Assembly (NCBI GenBank): GCA_022843385.1
Contig: JALHNT010000059.1
Span: forward strand, 1-44,253
Length of the DNA: 44,253 nucleotides
Direction: 5' to 3'
From: Anaerolineae bacterium
Lineage (GTDB): Bacteria; Chloroflexota; Anaerolineae; Aggregatilineales; Phototrophicaceae
Part shown: positions 16,708-24,773 of the stretch, in pieces
Layout: every line of letters starts with the position of its first letter
Numbering within the stretch: position 1 is the first letter of the stretch
Position numbers and translations under genes: made by a program
Notes under the pieces: generated by a model
The model's database searches: none
Seen by the model: only the letters and a program-made list of their open reading frames with translations
Told to the model about the DNA's origin: nothing

Positions 16708-17793
16708 TCAAGAGGATGGCGTCGCTTCGGGCGTCGCTTCCGGCACCGTTGGCTCGGTGTTATCGAATTCCGGTGCACCGGCTAGAGGATCGGTCCAGGT
16801 GTCGCCAGCGATGTAGGCTTCGAGATTGTCAGCATTGACAATTGTTGATGGCGTGAGGGTGTATTGTGGAACCGCTGCGCCATCGAGGATATTGGCGATA
16901 ATGTCGATGGTTGCTTCGCCCATCTTGAACGGATATACACCCAGCGTGGCGGTGAAAGTACCTTCGCCGATCAGGTCAAGCGTCGGCAGATTGCCGTCAA
17001 TAGCGATGGTGTAAATATCCTGGTTGACCACCAGACCCAGCTTCTCCGCCGCGATGCCGGCGCCAATCGCCATTTCGTCGCTGTTGGCGTAGAACAAATC
17101 AATATCCGGGAATTTCAGCAGGGCAGCATTGGCAACTTCTTCGCCCCGGTCGCGCAACCAGTCAGCAGCCTGTTCGCCGACGATACGTACTTTAGGGCAG
17201 GTTTCCAGACCAGCTTTGTAACCCAGTGTCCGGCGGCGCGAGAACAGGCTCTCGATGCCGGTGAGGATGAATACCTTGCCAGTTGCTTCTTCTGGCGTCG
17301 TTCCATATTTCTCTGCCAGCAGCTCACAGGTATAGCGCCCAAGCTTTTCAGCGCCACCCCATTGATCGTAGCCGATATAGGCCGACACATTGACCGTATC
17401 ATCCGGGAAAGGTGTGATGAAGTTATAGGCGACAAAGGGGATATTGCGGGCATTGGCAGCTTTGATCGCAGCAATGCCGGACTCAGTGCCAATAGTATTG
17501 GTCGCCAGCGCATCCACATTCGTATCGAGTAATTCCTGGACCGTGCTGACAAATGCCTGAAAATCTCCTTCGCTGGAAGGAGCGCGGACATCCAGATCCC
17601 AACCAAGTTCTGCTGCGCGCGCTTTAGCGCCATCCACGACCGCGACGTGGAAAGGGCTGGTGAGAGCCGGCGGAACGAAACCCACGCGGATGCGTTGCTG
17701 GGCGCGGGCGACGGTCGGAACGACAGACAAACCCACGACGAGGGTGAGTAGCAAGAAAGCGGCAGCGCGCAACAATTGTTTTGGCATTTTCAA
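16708..17793 (-). CDS. Sugar-type periplasmic substrate-binding protein, transporter-less
   Basis: 361-residue type-1 periplasmic binding protein (LacI/RbsB class). The signal peptide is MKMPKQLLRAAAF... ending VARAQ. The mature protein opens with RIRVGFVPPALTSPFHVAVV and has DVRAPSSEGDF, VDALATNT, PFVAYNF, FYANSDEMAIGA and IAIDGNLPTLD, the regular sugar-binding hinge pattern. The C-terminus is a short Pro/Thr/Glu tail. No lipobox Cys is seen. No ABC permease or ATPase is adjacent; instead the sensor kinase follows after a strong hairpin. A role as ligand receptor for the kinase is therefore inferred. GGAGG lies 7 nt before ATG. The ligand is unknown; a pentose/hexose or a quorum-type furanose are options. 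Confidence 0.9.
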   Translation of the reverse strand: MKMPKQLLRAAAFLLLTLVVGLSVVPTVARAQQRIRVGFVPPALTSPFHVAVVDGAKARAAELGWDLDVRAPSSEGDFQAFVSTVQELLDTNVDALATNTIGTESGIAAIKAANARNIPFVAYNFITPFPDDTVNVSAYIGYDQWGGAEKLGRYTCELLAEKYGTTPEEATGKVFILTGIESLFSRRRTLGYKAGLETCPKVRIVGEQAADWLRDRGEEVANAALLKFPDIDLFYANSDEMAIGAGIAAEKLGLVVNQDIYTIAIDGNLPTLDLIGEGTFTATLGVYPFKMGEATIDIIANILDGAAVPQYTLTPSTIVNADNLEAYIAGDTWTDPLAGAPEFDNTEPTVPEATPEATPSS

Positions 17794-17866
17794 TCCTCCG
17801 CAATTAAGGCAACTTCGGGATATACCCAGCTTAATGTAGAAAGACGAAATGCAGCCTTAAGGTTAC

Positions 17867-19396
17867 TTACGGCCCTAAAAATGGGAAGCGGCGCATGGCG
17901 TTGACCAGGAAGCGCACCAGCTTCAGCGTCCCGTCGTCGAGCAGCGCCAGCATCGGCCACGCGCCGATCTGATTGTCAATCACCACTGACTGGGTACGGA
18001 CAAAGCGCATCAGTCCTTCGGGCCCGTTGCGCCGCCCGATGCCGCTGTTCTTGACCCCACCCATCGGCGCGCTCAAGACGCCAAAGATCCACTGAGTCGT
18101 ATTGACATGGACATCGCCGCTCTCGACTCGGGTGGCTAACTGCTCGCCTCGCTTCAAATCTTTGGTGAAAATCGCCCCGGATAGACCGTATTGATTGTCG
18201 TTCGCCAGCCGAATGGCTTCGTCAGCATCGCGGACTTTCATGATCGGGATGATCGGGCCGAAGGTCTCTTCGCGCATCACATCCATCGTGTGGTTGACGT
18301 TCGTCAGAATAGTCGGCTCGAAGAACAGCGGCCCCAGATCAGGACGGCGCTTGCCACCGTGTACCAGAGTCGCGCCTTTGGCGACGGCATCGGCGATATG
18401 CGCTTCAGTACGCAGCAGTTCGCGCTCGTTGGTCATGCTGCCCATATGGACATCCCAGCCGTCGCCGCTGCCGATGTTCATCTGGCCGGCGTAGTGGCAA
18501 ATGCGCTCGACGAAGGCATCGTGAATGCCGGCTTCAACATAGACCCGTTCGACGGCGATGCACACCTGCCCGGCATTCTCCAGCGAACCGGCCAGCGTGC
18601 CGGAAGCCGCCAGATCGAGGCGGGCGTCATTCAACACAATCAGCGGGTCTTTTCCGCCCAGTTCCAGACTGCAAGGGATCAGGCGCTCGCCGGCGCGCAT
18701 GGCGATTTTGCGTCCGGTGGCGGTGCTGCCGGTGAAGGCGATGTAATCCACTTGATCGACCAGCGCCGCGCCAGTGCTGCCCGCGCCCGTCACGACCTGA
18801 ACCACGTCTTTGGGTATTCCGGCCTGGATCATCAGATCGACCATGTGCAGGGCGACCAGCGATGTGATCTCGCTCGGCTTGAGGATGACGGTATTGCCCG
18901 CGATCAGCGCCGGGATCAAGTCCTGAAAGGCATTCAGCAACGGATAATTCCAGGGCGTGATAAAACCGACCACGCCATAGGGCTTGTAATACACGCGGGC
19001 GGTATGCCGGAATGGGAGCAGCGGACGACGGGTTTTACGGCGCAACCACTCTGGCGCATGACGGGCGTAGTAGGCTACGGTGCGGTCAATCACCAGCATT
19101 TCTTCAAAAGCCCCGATGCGATTCTTGCCCGTCTCCCGCCGGATAGCAGCGATGCTCTCATCTTCCCGCTGGGCGATCAACTGCGTCCAGCGGATCAGCA
19201 TGTTGCTGCGGGTGCGGATGCTCAGGGCGTTCCAGGCCGGCTGGATGGCGCGGGCGCGGGCCACCGCCTGCCGCACATCATCAGCGGTGCAGACCGGAAT
19301 ATGACCGATCACCTCTCCGGTCAGCGGGTTCTTCACCGCGATCTGTTCGCGCCCGGCTGAGTCGCTGCGGGTAGCTGACTTGTCGATCACTGCCAT
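17867..19396 (-). CDS. Aldehyde dehydrogenase (succinate-semialdehyde-type)
   Basis: 509-residue NAD(P)-dependent aldehyde dehydrogenase. It has FITPWNYPLLNA, ILKPSEIT, the nucleotide-binding FTGSTATGR, general base E245 in LELGGKDP, catalytic C279 in NAGQVCIAVERVYV, and the C-terminal EETFGPIIPI. The sequence flavour is closest to the succinate-semialdehyde/aliphatic ALDH group; the exact substrate is not decided by sequence. The C-terminus carries about 35 extra residues, basic and hydrophobic (LKLVRFLVNAMRRFPFLGP), which might touch membrane. ATG 19396 has AGGAG 8 nt upstream. It is 73 nt ahead of the binding-protein gene on the same strand, possibly the first gene of the sensory cluster. 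Confidence 0.92.
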   Translation of the reverse strand: MAVIDKSATRSDSAGREQIAVKNPLTGEVIGHIPVCTADDVRQAVARARAIQPAWNALSIRTRSNMLIRWTQLIAQREDESIAAIRRETGKNRIGAFEEMLVIDRTVAYYARHAPEWLRRKTRRPLLPFRHTARVYYKPYGVVGFITPWNYPLLNAFQDLIPALIAGNTVILKPSEITSLVALHMVDLMIQAGIPKDVVQVVTGAGSTGAALVDQVDYIAFTGSTATGRKIAMRAGERLIPCSLELGGKDPLIVLNDARLDLAASGTLAGSLENAGQVCIAVERVYVEAGIHDAFVERICHYAGQMNIGSGDGWDVHMGSMTNERELLRTEAHIADAVAKGATLVHGGKRRPDLGPLFFEPTILTNVNHTMDVMREETFGPIIPIMKVRDADEAIRLANDNQYGLSGAIFTKDLKRGEQLATRVESGDVHVNTTQWIFGVLSAPMGGVKNSGIGRRNGPEGLMRFVRTQSVVIDNQIGAWPMLALLDDGTLKLVRFLVNAMRRFPFLGP

Positions 19397-19491
19397 GGCC
19401 CACACTCCTATCCATCTGATTGGATGCACCGATTATACCGCGTCTGCCGCAACATGGGACATCACCCCATTTTTTAGGGGCTGTCGGATGT

Positions 19492-19503
19492 GAATATTTG
19501 TTC
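19492..19503. promoter_or_regulatory. Possible LexA-type box upstream of the PARP gene
   Basis: GAAT-ATTT-GTTC matches the Gram-positive LexA/DinR core GAAC-N4-GTTC at 7 of 8 positions. It lies 41 nt before the PARP start, in the divergent ALDH/PARP region, and touches a weak TAATCT -10 candidate (19504-19509). Near-matches of this quality are expected by chance roughly a dozen or more times in 44 kb, so only the location makes it notable. Confidence 0.25.
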
Positions 19504-19544
19504 TAATCTGGATTTATCAGTCATCACACCGGAGGGTAGCCAGA

Positions 19545-20684
19545 ATGTCTGTAGAACCCGATGTTCGCCGCAAATTCCAACTGACCAATCTTCACAGCAA
19601 TCAAAACAAATACTGGCTGATCGGATTCTGGGAGTCGAGCGGCCACTGCCGTGTGGTCTATGGCCGCGTCGGTGCCGAGGTGGTGGAAGAAAGCCGGCGC
19701 AATCGCAGCTATGTCGAGCAGAAGATCCGCGAGAAAACGCGCAAGGGATATGCCGAGATTGATCTGCCGGTGGTGAAGTTGAGCGCCAGCCCTTCGCCTT
19801 CGCAGCTTCATCCCAAAGTGAGCGAGCTGATCGGTTGGATTTTTCAGGAAGCCGGGGAGCGCATCGCCCAATATCTGGCGACGGGGCTGGAAGCCTTGAG
19901 CCAGCAGCAGATTGATCGGGGCAGAAGTGTCCTGCTGGAAGCGCAGCAGGCGCGGCAGTCCGGGGCGAAGGCGGCGCTGCTGGAGGCGATTCAGCGCTAC
20001 TACAACCTGATCCCGACCCAGCTTCCGCGCAAGATTGACCCGACGGCGCTGGTCGAACAATTCGATTTCGCCGAGCAGGATACCCGTCTCAACCAGCTTG
20101 AGGCAGCCCTTTCGACCCAGACCGTCAGCCATGATGTCGATGACCGTTACCGGCTGCTGGGCGCGGCGATCAACCATCTCGATACCTCGTCCACCGTTCA
20201 TCAGTCGATTGCCGAGTATATTGAACGCACCGGTGCCGGCGTCCGCCGCATCCGCGACATCTTCAGCGTCGCCATCCCGCACGAGCGCAGCGCCTGGGAA
20301 GGGTGTAGCGCTGGCAAGCACTATGTCGTCTCGATGTTTCATGGCACGCGCAACCCGAATGTGCGTCACATCCTGAAGAAAGGTCTTATCATCCCGCAGA
20401 TCGCCGCCAACGGTTCGCGCTTCGGGCGTGGCATCTACTTTGCCGATCAGGCGCGCCGTTCCTTCAACTACACCGGCAGCAGCAGCCACATCCCGCGCAT
20501 GATGTTCGTGGCCGATGTGGCGCTGGGGACGCCCTGCACCCTCTCTGGCGATAATCCAGCGCTCACCCAGGCACCGGACGGTTATGACAGCGTGTGGGGT
20601 GTGCAGAGTTATTCCGGCATGGACGAGTTCATCATTTATCGCCCGGCGCAGCAAACGATCCGCGCTGTGGTGACACTGGACTGA
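19545..20684 (+). CDS. Bacterial poly(ADP-ribose) polymerase (WGR + PARP catalytic domains)
   Basis: 379 residues. The N-terminal WGR domain is about 8-80 (KYWLIGFWE... CRVVYGRVGAEV; the W-G-R signature is Y-G-R here). A helical PARP regulatory domain is about 85-225 (HPKVSELIGWIF...), then the ADP-ribosyltransferase domain is about 230-379. The H-Y-E triad is complete: H266 in FHGTRN, Y298 in GRGIYFADQ, E361 in MDEFIIYRP, which predicts chain-forming activity on NAD+. Bacterial PARPs of this layout are known in Chloroflexota (Herpetosiphon). No PARG gene is in the window. GGAGGG lies 8 nt before ATG. A small gene follows 15 nt downstream and is surely co-transcribed. DNA-break response is the family inference. 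Confidence 0.93.
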   Translation: MSVEPDVRRKFQLTNLHSNQNKYWLIGFWESSGHCRVVYGRVGAEVVEESRRNRSYVEQKIREKTRKGYAEIDLPVVKLSASPSPSQLHPKVSELIGWIFQEAGERIAQYLATGLEALSQQQIDRGRSVLLEAQQARQSGAKAALLEAIQRYYNLIPTQLPRKIDPTALVEQFDFAEQDTRLNQLEAALSTQTVSHDVDDRYRLLGAAINHLDTSSTVHQSIAEYIERTGAGVRRIRDIFSVAIPHERSAWEGCSAGKHYVVSMFHGTRNPNVRHILKKGLIIPQIAANGSRFGRGIYFADQARRSFNYTGSSSHIPRMMFVADVALGTPCTLSGDNPALTQAPDGYDSVWGVQSYSGMDEFIIYRPAQQTIRAVVTLD

Positions 20685-20699
20685 AGGAGATAGCGACTG

Positions 20700-21050
20700 A
20701 TGTGCAACACCTTTCCCTCACGATCCGCCCGTCCGGCATCCGGGCGACGGATGGTCTGCCTGTCCGATCTGTACGCGATGGTGGATGCGGTGGTGTGCGA
20801 GTTCACCCAGGGGCGCTGCGAATTCACGGCCTATGGCGTCACGCTGTGTTTGCGGCAGCGCTTCCCTCATCACGAGATCATTCACGGCGAGGTGCGCCAG
20901 CGCGTTCACCAGATGATGCAGGCGCAGCAGCATCCGCCTTACAGCCACGAGATGCGCTGTTATGGCAGCGAGTGGGCGCTGACGTATGTGCCAGCCCGGA
21001 AGCGCAAAAAGAACAAGACCCAGGTGCCGCGCATTCAGTGGGATGTCTGA
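20700..21050 (+). CDS. Small protein co-transcribed with PARP, unknown
   Basis: 116 residues, not recognised. It has an Arg/Ser-rich start (FPSRSARPASGRRM), then a compact helical core (LYAMVDAVVCEFTQGRCEFTAYGVTLCLRQRF... VRQRVHQMMQ) followed by a beta-like YGSEWALTYVPA and a Lys/Arg-rich end (RKRKKNKTQ). The helix-helix-helix-strand layout would fit a winged-helix fold, and the basic end would fit nucleic-acid binding; both are inferences. AAGGAG lies 10 nt before ATG, 15 nt after the PARP stop. Its last 16 bp overlap the end of the opposing gene. Confidence 0.7.
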   Translation: MCNTFPSRSARPASGRRMVCLSDLYAMVDAVVCEFTQGRCEFTAYGVTLCLRQRFPHHEIIHGEVRQRVHQMMQAQQHPPYSHEMRCYGSEWALTYVPARKRKKNKTQVPRIQWDV

Positions 21051-21664
21051 CTCATGCGCTGGCCGATGTCGGTGAGCAGGTTGACCATGAACCCCTCGGC
21101 CGGGCAGGCCAGCGCCGGATCGTACACGGCATGAACGACATCGGCAGCCTGGATCAGCAGGCCAAAACGGCCGAAGGCGTGGGCGACAACCTGCGCCTGT
21201 GCCGGGGCGTCGTCCAGTTGGAATGTATGGCGTTGAGTGAAGAGGCGGGTGGTGCTGGTCAACCATTCGCCATACACCGCCGTGAAATCCGGTGCCGACT
21301 GTCCGCGCAGCCGGGCATAGGCATAGGCTTGCAGTGGGTCATTGAAGCCAGCGACGGCGAACTCGATTTCGGCCTCGCGCAGCCCGACCTGGGGATTGAT
21401 GGCCCGCAGCAGATGCTCGAACTGGCGGGTCATTTCGGGAAGATGGGCTAACCAGCTAGTGGCGGACTGGGACTGCGGCAGCATGGCTAACAGCGTCTCG
21501 CGCAGATGGTTCAGTTCGCTCCCGGCCTGATCGATGCGCCCCAGGCCGGTGTAGTCTTTGGCTTCAAACTGGCTGATGCCAAATTCCGGGGGCAGGCGGT
21601 GCGCCGCGCGAAAAGCCTTCACCGGCATAAAGGCATAGACGATGCCCTCAACTGTGAGCTGCAT
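21035..21664 (-). CDS. Unknown protein, second of a coupled pair
   Basis: 209 residues, not recognised; no signal peptide or membrane span. The N-terminus is a beta-rich strip (MQLTVEGIVYAFMPVKAFR), followed by mostly helical sequence (ELNHLRETLLAML..., FEHLLRAINP). Its ATG shares the A of the TGA stop of the upstream gene (TGATG), so translation is coupled and the products probably act together. Its 3' end overlaps the PARP partner gene tail-to-tail. Confidence 0.7.
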   Translation of the reverse strand: MQLTVEGIVYAFMPVKAFRAAHRLPPEFGISQFEAKDYTGLGRIDQAGSELNHLRETLLAMLPQSQSATSWLAHLPEMTRQFEHLLRAINPQVGLREAEIEFAVAGFNDPLQAYAYARLRGQSAPDFTAVYGEWLTSTTRLFTQRHTFQLDDAPAQAQVVAHAFGRFGLLIQAADVVHAVYDPALACPAEGFMVNLLTDIGQRMSQTSH

Positions 21665-22410
21665 CAGGCATCCATCAGCTTGAAGACTGGCTCATCAATC
21701 ACCGGGTTGGCTTCCACGCTTTCCGGCTCCAGTTCGAAATAGGGGTCGGCATCCCAGAAGGTGCTGATCTTGGCTGGCAGCGTCAAGTCACCCAGTGAGC
21801 GCAGATCGTCTGCGAGCTGCATGATGAAATTCTGTGATTTATTGCTATCGGGATTGCGGCAGGTCACTTCGACCTTGCTCAAAGCCATGTTGTCCCGCAG
21901 CGTCAGCTTGACCGCGCCCTGGATGCGGGTATGATGAGCGATGAAGCTGTTCTCGCCGCTGGCTTCCAGCTTGACGAACTGCTCACCCAGCGGGGTCAGG
22001 AACAGTGCGGCGATGGCCCACAGCCGATCCTGCATCGAGCGCACGGCCTCGGCCTCATCAATGATCTGGGGTTCTTTCCCGCCGCGCCGGGTGCGATATA
22101 CCTCGCCGTCATAGGCTTCGGTGCCACTGTTCAATTGAACGCCGACGGCTTTAGCGATAAAATCCCATCGCATGGCGCTGGGGAAACAGAAACGCCCCTG
22201 GGCTTCAACCGGCACCCAGGTGCTGATCGGCCCCAGCCTGGCACGGGCGCGGCCTTTGAAAGCAATCGCCAGGCTTTCCAGCGCCGGTGGGCGTAAACCA
22301 TAACGCGCCTGAATCGCCTTGCGCAACATATCTTTGGCACGGGGGTCGCCCTGGGCTAACAACAAAACTGGCACGGAAGGCCCTCCACTGTGTGTATCTA
22401 CTTGCCCCAT
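21664..22410 (-). CDS. Unknown protein, first of a coupled pair
   Basis: 248 residues, not recognised. The N-terminal part (VPVLLLAQGDPRAKDMLRKAIQARYG) reads like a Rossmann-like strand-helix start. Later segments include FKGRARARLGPISTWVPVEAQGRFCFP, then a beta-sheet-like run with an acidic end (FWDADPYFELEPESVEANP). Start ATG 22410 (MGQVD) is preferred because upstream sequence to 22626 overlaps the glycosyltransferase and is not protein-like; a TACAAT lies only 6 nt before this ATG, hinting at a leaderless transcript, but no -35 is clear. It overlaps the next gene by one base. Confidence 0.65.
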   Translation of the reverse strand: MGQVDTHSGGPSVPVLLLAQGDPRAKDMLRKAIQARYGLRPPALESLAIAFKGRARARLGPISTWVPVEAQGRFCFPSAMRWDFIAKAVGVQLNSGTEAYDGEVYRTRRGGKEPQIIDEAEAVRSMQDRLWAIAALFLTPLGEQFVKLEASGENSFIAHHTRIQGAVKLTLRDNMALSKVEVTCRNPDSNKSQNFIMQLADDLRSLGDLTLPAKISTFWDADPYFELEPESVEANPVIDEPVFKLMDA

Positions 22411-22482
22411 AGTACGATTGTAACACGCAAATGGTTCGTCTCTTGACCCCATCTTCCCTGAGTGCATGAATTTTTTGTAACC

Positions 22483-23640
22483 ATGCATATCCTGCACCTC
22501 ACCCCCTACTATGCACCGGCCTATGCGTTTGGTGGTGTGGTGCGCTCGGTCACGGGCATGGCGCGGGCGCAGGCGCGACGCGGGCATCGTGTGACGGTGT
22601 TGACGACCACGGCGCTCGATCAGCATGGGGGGACATTCGCTGAGGGCGAGGCGGTTGAGGATGGGGTGCGGGTGGTGCGTGCGCCCAATCTGCTACCAGC
22701 GCTGCGCGGACGGTTGAATCTCTCCACACCCGCCGGTTTCGCCCGGCTGGCCGAAGGACTGCTGACAGATGTGGATGTCGTCCACTGTCATGAATTCCGC
22801 ACGATTGAGAATCTGGTGGTGACACCCATCGCCCAGCGGCGCGGCCTGCGGCTGATGCTCTCGCCGCATGGGACGCTGGCGCTGACCACCGGGCGCAGCC
22901 ACCTGAAAAAAGCCTGGGATCGCCTGCTCAGTCCGGCGCTGGCGCGGCGCTTCGATCAGGTCATCGCCTTATCGCAGCCAGAGCTGGACGACATTCAGGC
23001 GCTCTGGCCGACCTTTGGCCGGCGGCGCATCCCGGCGCAGTTCAGCCTGATCCCCAATGGCGTTGATCCGCAAGACTATCATCAGGGCGATGGCATGGCC
23101 TTTCGCCAGCGCTACAACCTGGGTGATGATGCGGTCTGCCTGTTCATGGGGCGGCTGCATCCGCGTAAAGGTGTACAGGTACTCGCTAAAGCCTTTCAGA
23201 CGGCGGCGCTGCCTGCTGCCCGATTGGTGATTGCCGGGCCGGACGAAGGGGCGCTGGCCGGGCTGCGACCACTGCTGGGCGAGCGCATCATCTGGACCGG
23301 GTATCTGGATGGGGCTGACCGGTTGGCGGCGTTCGCGGCAGCCGATGTGCTGGCCTTGCCGGCGGTGGGCGAGGGGATGCCGATGGTGGTGCTGGAAGCG
23401 ATGGCGGCGGGCTTGCCGGTGCTGATCTCCCCTGGTTGCAATCTGCCGGAAGTGGCCGAGGCCGGGGCCGGGCTGATCGTTGAGCCACAGATTGAGCCGC
23501 TGACCGATGGGCTGCGCCGCTTGCTGACCGATACTGATCTGCGTCAGCGGATGGGGACTGCTGCCCGGCAGTTGATCGAGCAGCGCTTCACCTGGGATTC
23601 GGTTGCTGCCCGCCTGGAGCAGGTTTATGAGGCGACCTGA
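22483..23640 (+). CDS. Glycosyltransferase family 4
   Basis: 385-residue GT-B fold glycosyltransferase. Its N-terminal acceptor domain starts MHILHLTPYYAPAYAFGGV and has VDVVHCHEF and LSPHGTLAL. The C-terminal nucleotide-sugar domain has FMGRLHPRKGVQVLAKAF, the glycine-rich VIAGPDEG and the E-x7-E motif in GEGMPMVVLEAMAAGLPVL, all typical of GT4. It probably acts in exopolysaccharide or glycolipid synthesis. ATG 22483 starts the conserved first strand; the GTG at 22462 adds seven residues. Its last 16 bp overlap the end of an opposing PD40 gene. Confidence 0.92.
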   Translation: MHILHLTPYYAPAYAFGGVVRSVTGMARAQARRGHRVTVLTTTALDQHGGTFAEGEAVEDGVRVVRAPNLLPALRGRLNLSTPAGFARLAEGLLTDVDVVHCHEFRTIENLVVTPIAQRRGLRLMLSPHGTLALTTGRSHLKKAWDRLLSPALARRFDQVIALSQPELDDIQALWPTFGRRRIPAQFSLIPNGVDPQDYHQGDGMAFRQRYNLGDDAVCLFMGRLHPRKGVQVLAKAFQTAALPAARLVIAGPDEGALAGLRPLLGERIIWTGYLDGADRLAAFAAADVLALPAVGEGMPMVVLEAMAAGLPVLISPGCNLPEVAEAGAGLIVEPQIEPLTDGLRRLLTDTDLRQRMGTAARQLIEQRFTWDSVAARLEQVYEAT

Positions 23641-24701
23641 CGACCAGATGGACGCCAGGCCGGGCGGAAATCTGCGCCGGGGTCGAAGGTCACCTGTTGC
23701 AGACCGCTGCCATCCGCGCCAATGACGTACAGATCCAGGCCGCTGCCATCGGAACGCACCAGCGCCAGCCGTTGGGCATCGGGCGACCAACTGGCTTCGT
23801 TCGGCGTGATCCCTTTCAAGAGTATCTGCTGGCTGTCGCTGCAATCGGCGCTGGCGATCAGACAGGTCAGGTCAAAGCGCTGAAGCTGGGTGACAAAGCC
23901 CGCCCGCGTGACCGAAAGCGCCAGAGTATTCAGCCCCAGCGAGGGATAAACCGAGAGATAGCGGCGCAGTTCCCATAGCGGACGCGGCGCTTGATCCTTT
24001 CCCTGCCAGTAAATCGTCTGGTCTTCGTTGGCCTCCAGTGCGTACAACAACCCGTCATCGCCCAGATCATAAATCCAGCGGGCGCTGCCGGTCTGGTGCG
24101 GCAGGCGCAATGAACGCGCGACACAGTTCCCACTGCACGGGTAATCCATCGCGTGGAAATTAAAGTTCAGGTCTGACCACTGGGTGAAGAGCAGCCGCCG
24201 ACCATCGGGCGACCAGATCAGCCAGCGCACATCGCCGCTGACCCGAGCCAGTTGCTCCTCCCGCTGACCGTCATGATCCATGCGGTAGATGTTGCCGAAG
24301 CCATCGCGCCACGAGACAAAGGCGATTGTCTCGCCATCCGGCGACCAGCTCGGCAGCCAGTCCATCCCGCCGGATTGGGTGAGGCGATGCAGGGTAAGAC
24401 TGTCCATATCATACTGATAGACATCGCTGTTGCCGTCGGTCGAGACATCCGAGACCACCAGCAGATAACGACCATCCGGCGACCACCTCAGACAGCAGTT
24501 GAGCAGGCGCAGATCGCTCAGTTTGTGTTCGCGGCGATGATCGACATCCAGCAGGAAGAGTTTGTTATACCCCTCGCGTGACGAGATGAAGGCGATCTGG
24601 TCACCCAACGGGAGCATTGATGCCAGCGAGCGCACTGTGGCGAGCAAACTACCGAACCCCAGCAGCCCCGCCAGACAGGCCATCAGCCACAGACGAAACA
24701 T
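23625..24701 (-). CDS. Membrane-anchored PD40 (TolB-like) beta-propeller protein
   Basis: 358 residues. An N-terminal hydrophobic segment (MFRLWLMACLAGLLGFGSLL) acts as signal or anchor. The rest is a propeller built from PD40 repeats, with WSPDG-type signatures such as RWSPDGRYLLVV, SWSPDGETIAFVSW, IWSPDGRRLLFTQW and SWSPDAQRLALV. A Cys cluster is present (LLNCC, DYPCSGNC). TolB itself works with Tol-Pal, but here no such genes are near, so it is a generic extracytoplasmic scaffold. It follows a paralogous PD40 gene (72-nt gap) and ends inside the 3' end of the glycosyltransferase gene. Confidence 0.88.
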   Translation of the reverse strand: MFRLWLMACLAGLLGFGSLLATVRSLASMLPLGDQIAFISSREGYNKLFLLDVDHRREHKLSDLRLLNCCLRWSPDGRYLLVVSDVSTDGNSDVYQYDMDSLTLHRLTQSGGMDWLPSWSPDGETIAFVSWRDGFGNIYRMDHDGQREEQLARVSGDVRWLIWSPDGRRLLFTQWSDLNFNFHAMDYPCSGNCVARSLRLPHQTGSARWIYDLGDDGLLYALEANEDQTIYWQGKDQAPRPLWELRRYLSVYPSLGLNTLALSVTRAGFVTQLQRFDLTCLIASADCSDSQQILLKGITPNEASWSPDAQRLALVRSDGSGLDLYVIGADGSGLQQVTFDPGADFRPAWRPSGRQVAS

Positions 24702-24773
24702 GGGAGCGCCCTCATCCAGATGATACGGGTATTGTAGCGGCTACGGCGATCAGCGCCAGCAGCCCTGCCCCCA

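Noticed and set aside
16708..17793. ABC sugar transporter operon
   Set aside because: No permease or ATPase gene lies on either side; neighbours are ALDH and a sensor kinase.
18191..19360. 389-codon plus-strand frame
   Set aside because: Antisense to a firmly recognised aldehyde dehydrogenase; composition is not protein-like and there is no SD.
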